Of a DNA stretch of 5,371 bases, positions 1-5,371 are shown in pieces; positions within the stretch are counted from its first letter, which is position 1; each line of letters begins with the position of its first letter. Both the position numbers and the translations under genes were made by a program. The DNA lies in NCBI GenBank assembly GCA_038317685.1, contig JBBQBQ010000231.1:1-5371 (forward strand), in the 5' to 3' direction. The notes beneath the pieces are model-generated. The model did no database searches. It worked only from the letters and a program-made list of their open reading frames with translations, and was not told where the DNA came from. The DNA is from JBBQBQ01 sp038317685 (GTDB lineage: Bacteria > Desulfobacterota > Desulfuromonadia > Desulfuromonadales > DDH964).

Positions 1-78
1 GTATATCAGAATGATCAAACGTCGCAACACCGGTTCTGCCCCGGCATATGCCTTGAAAATCGTAGACTTCATAGCCGC

Positions 79-107
79 TTGCAAAAAGTGGACAGCGAAG
101 CTTTTAT
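79..107 (+). promoter_or_regulatory. Candidate sigma70-type promoter for leuD
   Basis: TTGCAA at 79-84 (4 of 6 matches to TTGACA) and TTTTAT at 102-107 (4 of 6 to TATAAT) are separated by 17 bases, the ideal spacing, in the most AT-rich part of the leader. Transcription would start near 113-116 and the transcript would include the hairpin cluster at 135-178. A better -35 hexamer, TTGACA at 112-117, has no acceptable -10 at 16-18 bases. This is a pattern match only; matches this weak also occur by chance. Confidence 0.25.
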
Positions 108-112
108 CTGCT

Positions 113-126
113 TGACAACTGACAAC
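113..126 (+). repeat. Tandem 7-bp direct repeat TGACAAC x2
   Basis: TGACAAC occurs twice back to back, at 113-119 and 120-126, just downstream of the promoter candidate and upstream of the hairpins. The repeat is seen directly. It could be a binding site for a regulator contacting successive faces of the helix, but 7-bp spacing is not a helical turn and no known operator is recognised. Chance is a real possibility. Confidence 0.4.
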
Positions 127-134
127 CATATCAG

Positions 135-178
135 GGGCGGGGTTGCCCCGCCTAGGGCGCGGGAACAGCACCCCTAGG
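135..178 (+). promoter_or_regulatory. Overlapping, mutually exclusive hairpins in the leuD leader
   Basis: Three stems can be drawn. Stem A pairs GGCGGGG (136-142) with CCCCGCC (146-152) around a 3-base loop. Stem B pairs CCCGC (147-151) with GCGGG (159-163). Stem C pairs CCTAGGG (151-157) with CCCTAGG (172-178) around a 14-base loop. A excludes B, and each overlaps one arm of C by one or two bases, so they could act as alternative structures. No U-run follows any of them, so a simple intrinsic terminator is not supported. The cluster ends 11 bases before the likely leuD ribosome binding site. A role in transcript stability, attenuation or translation control is inference. Confidence 0.35.
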
Positions 179-188
179 TGAATTCAAC

Positions 189-195
189 GAAAGGA
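189..195 (+). promoter_or_regulatory. Ribosome binding site deciding the leuD start
   Basis: GAAAGGA lies 12 bases before ATG 208. The spacing is slightly long, but no better site exists. The in-frame ATG at 196 directly abuts this purine run and cannot use it, and the in-frame GTG at 178 lies inside the hairpin cluster. This supports Met208 as the start, in agreement with where protein conservation begins. Confidence 0.55.
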
Positions 196-207
196 ATGTG
201 TGCCGCA

Positions 208-738
208 ATGAAAAAAGTCTTCGGAGGGCCGGCGATCTATCTTGACCGGTCCGACATCAATACCGACGAAATCATCCCCGCCAAGTACCTCACCGAGGTC
301 ACCAAGGAGGCGCTCAAGCCTTATTGCCTGGAAGACCTCAAGCTTGACGATTTCGATCCCAACGGGGCCGCGCTGAAGGCCGCCCGGGTCGTGGTCTCCC
401 GGGAGAACTTCGGCTGCGGCTCTTCCCGCGAGCACGCCCCCTGGGTCTTCGAGGTCAACGACATCCACACCATCATCGCCCAGAGCTACGCCCGCATCTT
501 CCGCCAGAATATGTTTAACGGCGGGATGCTCGCCATCGAACTCCCCAAGGTCGATCTCGAACGTCTCTTCGCTTTGGGGCAGGCCGGGACGGTGGAGATC
601 GCCATCGACCTCCCCGGGCAGAAGGTGTCTGCCAAGGCCGGGAGTCGGGCCGAGACCTTCAATTTCGAAATCAGCCCCTTCGACAAGGCGCTGGTCGAAG
701 CCGGCGGCTGGGTGGAGTTCGCCGACGCTCGTTACTGA
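208..738 (+). CDS. leuD: 3-isopropylmalate dehydratase small subunit (LeuD-type)
   Basis: This is the swivel-domain subunit of a two-subunit aconitase-superfamily hydro-lyase. With LeuC, which carries the 4Fe-4S cluster, LeuD isomerises 2- to 3-isopropylmalate in cytoplasmic leucine synthesis. The 176 residues fit the short archaeal-type LeuD class (about 160-170), not the roughly 200-residue enterobacterial form. Visible motifs are NTDEIIPAKYL at 18-28 (substrate-specificity loop region), the substrate-binding NFGCGSSREHAPW at 67-79 and IFRQN at 97-101. I chose ATG 208 over GTG 178 because the family's conserved N-terminus begins with MKKVFGGPAIYLDR and a ribosome binding site precedes it. 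Oddities: neither leuC nor leuB is adjacent, and the loop after KYL reads TEV where classical isopropylmalate isomerases have Arg (YLR). A related substrate such as homoaconitate or a methyl-malate is therefore possible. The family is certain; the substrate is less so. Confidence 0.85.
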   Translation: MKKVFGGPAIYLDRSDINTDEIIPAKYLTEVTKEALKPYCLEDLKLDDFDPNGAALKAARVVVSRENFGCGSSREHAPWVFEVNDIHTIIAQSYARIFRQNMFNGGMLAIELPKVDLERLFALGQAGTVEIAIDLPGQKVSAKAGSRAETFNFEISPFDKALVEAGGWVEFADARY

Positions 739-761
739 CCTAACAAGGGTCGTCATGAAAG

Positions 762-795
762 AGTCAAAGGCCGGGCATTTGCCCGGCCTTTGACT
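762..795. terminator. Bidirectional terminator hairpin between leuD and batD
   Basis: AGTCAAAGGCCGGGC (762-776) pairs perfectly with GCCCGGCCTTTGACT (781-795): 15 bp around the loop ATTT. It begins 23 bases after the leuD stop and, read on the - strand, 30 bases after the batD stop, so it serves both convergent genes. The + side lacks a true U-run (TGCTGG follows). The - side continues TCTTTC, a weak U-tract, so termination may be stronger for the bat operon. It could also mainly protect 3' ends. Confidence 0.8.
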
Positions 796-825
796 TGCTG
801 GCCGCCAGAAATATTCCGGGGAGGG

Positions 826-2559
826 TCAATACTCCTGTCCCGCGGCCGGATAAAGGCTCGGCAGAGCCTCCTCCGGCGATGGACTCGCCTGCTGCTTCAG
901 CCAACTTCGCACTCCTTCAGCCAACCCGGTCCCTCGCCAGGGAGATTCGGAACCGGCGTAAAGGGCCCGTCCCAGGGCCGCCAGTTCTCCCGCCAGCGGT
1001 TCTCCACAGTAGTTCCCCAGCCGTTCGAGGTCGTGGTGTCCGGCCCTCGGCCAGCGGCAGCGGCTCCAGGCCAGCAGCGCCTCGCGGGCCGCCTTCGGAT
1101 CGTTACAGTCGGTGGCGCGCCAGAGCGCTTGAAGGGCGTCCTTTTCGCGTCCGGAAGCGGAAGGCCTGGGCGGGTCGTTAGTCGCTTCCAGCTGCCGCCG
1201 GCGCCGCTGCCGCCAGAAGAGGGTCAGGGTCAGCAGCCAGCCGAGGCCAAGGAACAGGCTGACCCAGGGCCAGAATCCGGCCGACGGTTGGGCCGGCCCG
1301 GTGGCGGAGACCGATCCCGGCGGGGGAGGCGCAGCGGCCGGCCCTGCCCCGGCCACCGGAGCCGCAGTCATGGCCGGTGGCGAAAGGGGAGTGGCATCCC
1401 CGGCGGCGGCCGGCGCCACCGTCACCCGCAGCGGGTCGAGATGGGCGCGGCGCCAGAGGCCGCTGGTGACATCGTACCAGTCCAGATCGACGGCGGGGAG
1501 TTCGACGGGACCGGGCCGGGTCGGGACCAGGGCGAGCTTCTGCTGCAGGCTGCCGATGACCCCGGAAGCGTCGCTTTCATCCTGGCGGGCGGGTTGATCG
1601 GGGTAGGCCTTCCAGCCCTCCGGAACCGGAATTTTCAGCTCCGGCAATCGGGCAGCTGCCAGGCCGGGCGCCCGGACCACCACGGTCCGGGTCGCCGGTT
1701 CGCCGACCCGCAACGGCGGAACCTGCTGTTGCCAGTCATCCGCCAGGGTCAGGTCGCGGGCCGGCAACCAGGGACTGTGGTCAGGATTGGCGGGGGGCGG
1801 TTCGACCCGGATATCGAGGGGGTCGGAATAGCGCCGCATGGGGTGAAAGGAACGGCCGAAGGGATCGAGCCCCGAGGGGGCGTCCGCCACCTGGGCATCG
1901 AGCTGCAGCTTGGGGAGATGGAGGACGCCGGCCCGCTGGGGAAAGAGGGCGTAGCGTCGCTCGATCGCCTGGTAAAGATAGCCGTTGCGGCGGGTTTCGA
2001 AGGAGCGGTCTTTGCCGAGCTGCTGTATTTCGGTTTCGACCCCCTGCGGCTGCGGTTCGCTGAGGGTCGCCTGAGCGAGATCGACCCGGTGCAGGAGGCG
2101 GACCGTCAGCAGCACCTGGGAACCGACCAGCGCCTGCCGGGGTTGGGCTTCTGCTTCGAGGATCAGGGGATCGGAGCCGGTCGGTGCGGTGGAGGTCTCC
2201 TGGCCGACCTCAATCGGCAGCGGCGCCGAGCAGTCGGCGCCGAAACAGATTGCCGGGATTTCCAGAGTCCCGCTGCGCCTTGGCATCAGGCTCAGGCGCA
2301 GGACCAGGGTGCGGCTGAAGTCGCCGTTGATGATCTGCATCTGGCTGCTCTGCGACCGGTTGAGGATCTCCCAGCCCGGTTCCAGGGGTTTCAGGTCGGG
2401 GTCGCCGTCGATGCTCCCGGTGACCCGCAGATCCAGTCGCAGGCTTTCCCCGGCGCCGAGATGGGTGCGGTCGGCGACGGCGGCCACCTGGGCCGCCCAG
2501 AGGCTGAAAGGGGCGCCGAACAGGAGCAGAATGAGCAGGGCGGTGATCTGTTTTACCAT
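826..2559 (-). CDS. batD: BatD family protein, membrane-anchored
   Basis: This is the last gene of the Bat operon. BatD proteins work with the VWA proteins BatA and BatB and have been linked to stress or oxygen tolerance in some bacteria; the biochemical role is not established. The 577 residues show a signal peptide (1 to about 22, hydrophobic core 6-20, LWA-A cleavage region). An extracytoplasmic part with repeated beta-sandwich-like segments follows, including typical RRYALFPQRAG (201-211) and LALVPTRPG (342-350) strands. Next come an Ala/Pro-rich linker (about 382-427), one membrane segment (about 429-449) followed by RQRRRRQ, and a helical cytoplasmic tail (about 470-556). Two Cys (105, 110) lie close together in the ectodomain. 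ATG 2559 overlaps the batB stop by 7 bases, with GGAGA 10 bases upstream, so translation is probably coupled. The start is well supported by the signal peptide. The family call is firm; the exact function is unknown. Confidence 0.88.
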   Translation of the reverse strand: MVKQITALLILLLFGAPFSLWAAQVAAVADRTHLGAGESLRLDLRVTGSIDGDPDLKPLEPGWEILNRSQSSQMQIINGDFSRTLVLRLSLMPRRSGTLEIPAICFGADCSAPLPIEVGQETSTAPTGSDPLILEAEAQPRQALVGSQVLLTVRLLHRVDLAQATLSEPQPQGVETEIQQLGKDRSFETRRNGYLYQAIERRYALFPQRAGVLHLPKLQLDAQVADAPSGLDPFGRSFHPMRRYSDPLDIRVEPPPANPDHSPWLPARDLTLADDWQQQVPPLRVGEPATRTVVVRAPGLAAARLPELKIPVPEGWKAYPDQPARQDESDASGVIGSLQQKLALVPTRPGPVELPAVDLDWYDVTSGLWRRAHLDPLRVTVAPAAAGDATPLSPPAMTAAPVAGAGPAAAPPPPGSVSATGPAQPSAGFWPWVSLFLGLGWLLTLTLFWRQRRRRQLEATNDPPRPSASGREKDALQALWRATDCNDPKAAREALLAWSRCRWPRAGHHDLERLGNYCGEPLAGELAALGRALYAGSESPWRGTGLAEGVRSWLKQQASPSPEEALPSLYPAAGQEY

Positions 2560-4436
2560 GGTCGATCGGTCTCCAGTTGCTGACCGCGCTGGCGGTACTG
2601 GTAGAGAAATTTCCGCCGCAGCAGGCCCCCCGGATCATCGGGGATGCGCTGCAGCCATTGCCGCAGTTCGCGCTCTTCGGCGGTTGCCGGGGGCTTTGCA
2701 TCGTCTCCGGTGACGGCCGCTGGTGCCTGGGATGTCTGGTCGGAATTGACGCCGGCCCGGGCTTGCTCCTCGGCGGATGATTGCGGCTGCCCGGGGGGCT
2801 GTTGCTCCTGCCCCGGCGACTTCCCATCGGCGGTTGTTCCTTGCCCCTGCGACTGGGTGGCCGGTGGCGACTGTGGTCTCCCCGATCCGGCCGAGGGCGC
2901 CCGGTCGGCCTCGCTCTTCTGGTTGGTGGGGCTCTTCGCGTCTTGCCGACCCGGTTGCCGGTCCCCCAGGTTCTTCTGACCGGCCTGACCGTCGGCGGAT
3001 GGCTGCTGGTCCCCCGACTTCTGCCCCTGCCCGTCCTTTTGGTTGTCATCCTGCCGGTTCTGCTGCTGCTCCGGTTTCTGCTGCTGCAAGGCCTGTTCGA
3101 CCAGGCGCCGGTTGGTTCGGGTGTCGTCATCGTCGGGGCCGAGCTTCAGGGCCTGATCGTAGGCCTTGAGCGCCTCGGCCAGCCGCCCGTTACGGGCCAG
3201 GGCGTTCCCCCGGTTGTACCAGTCGTCGGCGCTCTGCGCCTGGGGCTGGGCCTTGAGCGCCTGGTCATATTGGCCGGCCTTGTAGAAGGCGCTCGCCTTC
3301 CAGCGCGGGTTCTTGAAGTTCTCGCCGGCCGCCTTGAACCGGCCGGCGGCAAAGGCCTCATGGGCCTGCTGGTCGGGACGCTGCCACAGCTCGGGCCAGG
3401 TCAGGGCCCGGGCCTGTGGCGGCAGCACCAGCAGCAGCACCAGGACCGTCAGCCAGCCCCTGCGGAAGGCGGCCGCGGCCAGCAAGGCCAGGGGCCAGAG
3501 GAGCCAGATTCCCGCCTCCTGCCAGCGATCGCCGAGCCGGGTGGAGTTCCGCCCGGCATGATCGAGACGATGGCTGTCGAGATCGGAGAGGAGGGCATGG
3601 AAATCGCTGTCGTCGATGCTGAGCCGCCGATAGTCGCCGCCGCCGGCCAGGGCCAGGCGGCGCAGGCCGTCGTCATTCAACCGGGGCAGGACCAGATTCC
3701 CCTGACGGTCCTTGAAAAACCCGCCTTCGGCCAGGGGGATCGGCGCCCCTTCCGGGGTTCCCACGCCGAGGACCTCCAGTTGCAGACCCTGTTGTCGAAG
3801 TTGGCGGGCTGCGGCCTCGCTGGGCTCCGGGCGATCCTCATCGGTCACCAGGAGCAGGGTCCCTCCCTTCACTCCGGCGCGCTGCAGCAACTTGGCCCCC
3901 AGGTCGAGAGCCCGGTCCGGTTCGCTCCCCTGGACCGGCATGATCTGGGGGTCGAGGCTGGGCAGGAGCGCCTCGATGGTGCGATAGTCGTCGGTCAGGG
4001 GGGTGACGGCAAAGGCGTCCCCGGCAAATACGACCAAGGCGGTCTGCCCCTCCCGCCGCTGACGCAGGATATCCTCGAGCTTCAGACGCGCCCGCACCAG
4101 CCGGCTCGGTTTCAGATCGCCGGCATCCATCGACCGGGAGAGGTCGAAAAGGATCACCAGCGCCGACTGCTGACGCAGCAACGGCTGGGGGAGCCGCTGC
4201 CAGGTCGGGCCGGCGAGGGCGGTCACCGTTGTCAGCAGACCGGCCAAAAGGAGCCAAAGGGGCCAGTGGGCGCGGCGCCGGGAGTGGCCGAGGAGGAGAT
4301 GGGGCAGCAGAACGGGATCGCAGACCTCCTGCCAGCTGCGGCTGAGCAGCCGTCGCCGCCAGAGCAGCCAGAGGAGGCCGAGGAGCGGCGGCAGAACCAG
4401 AACCCAGGCCGGGCGCAGAAAATGGAAATCGCTCAT
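2553..4436 (-). CDS. batB: BatB-type VWA protein with C-terminal TPR (BatB-BatC fusion)
   Basis: This 627-residue membrane protein combines a VWA domain with a TPR region, roles that other bacteria split between BatB and BatC. In order: membrane segments about 9-26 and 58-76; VWA domain about 90-285 with MIDAS residues D98-L-S100-R-S102, T148 and D199 (TDED instead of the usual TDG); a membrane hairpin about 309-325 and 328-345; TPR-like helices about 355-440 (WYNRGNALARNGRLAEALKA is typical of this family); a low-complexity Q/G/P/S/D-rich linker about 449-585; and a conserved tail LRQWLQRIPDDPGGLLRRKF at 591-610. Arg clusters lie in the 27-57 loop and between the last two membrane segments, which puts the VWA and TPR parts in the periplasm (inference). 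ATG 4436 overlaps the batA stop as ATGA, with GGAGGA four bases upstream. It resembles YfbK-like VWA-TPR proteins. The physiological role is probably envelope or oxidative stress tolerance, unproven here. Confidence 0.9.
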   Translation of the reverse strand: MSDFHFLRPAWVLVLPPLLGLLWLLWRRRLLSRSWQEVCDPVLLPHLLLGHSRRRAHWPLWLLLAGLLTTVTALAGPTWQRLPQPLLRQQSALVILFDLSRSMDAGDLKPSRLVRARLKLEDILRQRREGQTALVVFAGDAFAVTPLTDDYRTIEALLPSLDPQIMPVQGSEPDRALDLGAKLLQRAGVKGGTLLLVTDEDRPEPSEAAARQLRQQGLQLEVLGVGTPEGAPIPLAEGGFFKDRQGNLVLPRLNDDGLRRLALAGGGDYRRLSIDDSDFHALLSDLDSHRLDHAGRNSTRLGDRWQEAGIWLLWPLALLAAAAFRRGWLTVLVLLLVLPPQARALTWPELWQRPDQQAHEAFAAGRFKAAGENFKNPRWKASAFYKAGQYDQALKAQPQAQSADDWYNRGNALARNGRLAEALKAYDQALKLGPDDDDTRTNRRLVEQALQQQKPEQQQNRQDDNQKDGQGQKSGDQQPSADGQAGQKNLGDRQPGRQDAKSPTNQKSEADRAPSAGSGRPQSPPATQSQGQGTTADGKSPGQEQQPPGQPQSSAEEQARAGVNSDQTSQAPAAVTGDDAKPPATAEERELRQWLQRIPDDPGGLLRRKFLYQYRQRGQQLETDRPW

Positions 4437-5371
4437 CGGCTCCTCCGCAGCGTTGGCAGGAGTTCGCCCAGGACCAGGACCAGAGCGCCGAACAATGCGG
4501 CCCCGAGGGGCCAGGGGAAGAGGGCGGTCACCGGACGATAGACCTCGTGCTCCCGTTCCACCGGTTCGAGCTGGTCGAGGAGGGCGTAGATCTGGTTCAG
4601 CTCGGCGCTGTCGTGCGCCCGGAAATAACGACCCCCGGTGGTTTCGGCGATGGCCTTGAGGGTCGCTTCGTCGAGGTCGCTGGAGGGATTGACCGTCTGG
4701 GAAAAGAAGAAACGCCGGACGTCCATGGCTTCGGCGCCGATGCCGATGGTGTAGATCTTCAACCCCTGCCTGGCGGCTAGTTCCGCAGCCTTAAGGGGGG
4801 GCAACTGCCCGGCATTGTTCGCGCCGTCGGTGAGGAGGATCAATACCTGGTGTTTGGCCTGTTTCGGGTCGGAGCGTTTCAAGGCCAAGCCAATGGCGTC
4901 GCCGATGGCGGTGCGGTCGCCGGCGAGACCGATGGCCGCCTCGTCGAGGAGTTGTTTGACCATCGGCCGGTCGAAGGTCAACGGCGCCTGGAGATAGGCC
5001 TGCTCGCCGAAGAGGATCAGGCCGATGCGGTCGCCGACCCGTTGCTCGATAAATGGTTCAGCCACCGCTTTGAGGGCCGTCAAACGATCGACCTGAGAGC
5101 CGTGCAGTTCGAAATCCTCAGTCTGCATGCTCCCCGAAAGGTCGACGGCAAGGAGCAGATTCCGGCCGGAAACCGGCAGTTCCAGGGGCTCGCCGAGCCA
5201 CTGGGGGCGGGCCGCCGCGCTGACCAGCAGCAGCCAGCAAAGGAGCGCCAGGAGCAGAGCCAGACGCGACCGCCGCCGGCCGATCCGGTGGCTGGCGGCG
5301 GCGAAGGGATCGAGCTGCGGCACCCAGAGGGCGGCCTCCTTGGCGGCCAGGGCCGGAGGCGCCAGCCGATG
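4433..5371 (-). CDS. batA: BatA-type VWA protein, N-terminus cut by the window edge
   Basis: This is a membrane-anchored VWA protein and probable partner of BatB and BatD. The reading frame stays open to the window end, so the true start lies beyond 5371. The 16 codons before the GTG at 5323 (ending AALWVP) match the conserved segment before the first visible membrane helix in BatA proteins, so GTG 5323 is not the start. Numbering from Val at 5323: Arg-rich stretch 13-20, membrane helix about 21-38, VWA domain with MIDAS residues DLSGS (61-65), T116 and T165-D166-G167, and a C-terminal membrane helix about 267-291 followed by RRSR. All MIDAS positions are intact, so metal-dependent ligand binding is expected. 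The Arg clusters flank both helices on the cytoplasmic side, placing the VWA domain in the periplasm. The stop overlaps the batB start by four bases. Usual family length is about 320-340 residues; 312 are visible, so little is missing. Confidence 0.88.
   Translation of the reverse strand, partial: HRLAPPALAAKEAALWVPQLDPFAAASHRIGRRRSRLALLLALLCWLLLVSAAARPQWLGEPLELPVSGRNLLLAVDLSGSMQTEDFELHGSQVDRLTALKAVAEPFIEQRVGDRIGLILFGEQAYLQAPLTFDRPMVKQLLDEAAIGLAGDRTAIGDAIGLALKRSDPKQAKHQVLILLTDGANNAGQLPPLKAAELAARQGLKIYTIGIGAEAMDVRRFFFSQTVNPSSDLDEATLKAIAETTGGRYFRAHDSAELNQIYALLDQLEPVEREHEVYRPVTALFPWPLGAALFGALVLVLGELLPTLRRSR

Larger units (their letters stand above)
1..177. other. AT-richer non-coding leader upstream of leuD
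   Basis: No gene is convincingly supported here. GC is about 46% over the first 120 bases by hand count, well below the genes that follow. Frame 1 on the + strand happens to be open from the window edge to a TAG at 175-177, but its translation is rich in Arg, His, Gln and Cys and resembles no LeuC C-terminus or other family I know. A 34-codon frame from ATG 11 to TGA 113-115 has no clear ribosome binding site. The usual partner leuC is not directly upstream of leuD. The stretch contains the promoter candidate, tandem repeat and hairpins listed separately, so it is best read as the 5' regulatory region of leuD. Confidence 0.55.

Noticed and set aside
112..117. TTGACA as a consensus -35 box
   Set aside because: At 16-18 bases downstream the sequence is GC-rich (around GGGCGG) with no -10-like hexamer, so it is probably part of the TGACAAC repeat rather than a promoter.
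1..177. Open frame 1 at the left edge as the 3' end of an upstream gene
   Set aside because: The 58 codons to TAG 175-177 look like translated non-coding sequence, do not resemble LeuC, and run through the hairpin cluster. The AT-rich composition also argues against it.
178..207. GTG 178 or ATG 196 as the leuD start
   Set aside because: GTG 178 lies within the hairpin cluster and has no upstream purine-rich site; ATG 196 abuts the only purine run. Family conservation begins at Met208.
184..756. - strand open frame opposite leuD
   Set aside because: Shadow frame of leuD with no ribosome binding site or family resemblance. It also runs toward the leader without any partner gene.
790..2583. 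Long + strand open frame (597 codons) opposite batD
   Set aside because: It is the antisense shadow of a high-GC gene. The translation is rich in Gly, Arg, Pro and Gln without domain features, whereas the - strand frame has a signal peptide, a membrane helix and clear BatD character.
2650..3090. Low-complexity Q/G/P-coding stretch as a DNA repeat or CRISPR array
   Set aside because: There is no regular repeat unit or spacing. The pattern is biased amino-acid composition in the BatB linker.
2781..4541. Long + strand open frame (586 codons) opposite batB
   Set aside because: It is antisense to a protein with clear VWA, TPR and membrane features. Its Leu/Gly/Val/Pro-rich translation follows from complementing GC-rich codons.
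5321..5323. GTG as the batA start codon
   Set aside because: The frame continues to the window edge with residues typical of the BatA N-terminal region, so the gene is simply cut by the window.

Overview
The window is a GC-rich bacterial segment. It looks like a Gram-negative organism, and the style of its LeuD protein suggests the Desulfuromonadales/Geobacter group of former Deltaproteobacteria. That taxonomic guess is an inference from protein character and base composition; no marker gene is present. No RNA gene, mobile element, CRISPR array or phage gene is visible.

Layout: positions 1-177 hold an AT-richer leader (about 46% GC over the first 120 bases by hand count, clearly below the rest) with no convincing gene. 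It contains a weak promoter candidate, a 7-bp tandem repeat and a cluster of strong, overlapping hairpins. Next, on the + strand, is a small-subunit hydro-lyase of the aconitase superfamily, annotated as 3-isopropylmalate dehydratase small subunit (leuD, 208-738). A perfect 15-bp hairpin at 762-795 separates it from a convergent operon and probably terminates from both sides.

Positions 826-5371, all on the - strand, carry three overlapping genes of a Bat (Bacteroides aerotolerance-type) operon in the order batA (cut by the window edge), batB, batD. BatA and BatB are membrane-anchored von Willebrand factor A (VWA) proteins with MIDAS metal-site motifs. BatB carries a C-terminal TPR segment and a long Q/G/P-rich linker, so it appears to combine the BatB and BatC roles. 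BatD has a signal peptide, a large extracytoplasmic part, one membrane segment and a helical cytoplasmic tail. The genes overlap by 4 and 7 bases, so they are almost certainly co-transcribed and translationally coupled. The charge distribution around all the membrane segments agrees on one topology, with the VWA, TPR and BatD ectodomains facing the periplasm. In this family a MoxR AAA+ ATPase and a DUF58 protein usually lie upstream of batA, which here would be beyond position 5371.

Most of this is known biology. The least explained parts are the structured leader before leuD and the atypical specificity loop of the LeuD-like protein.
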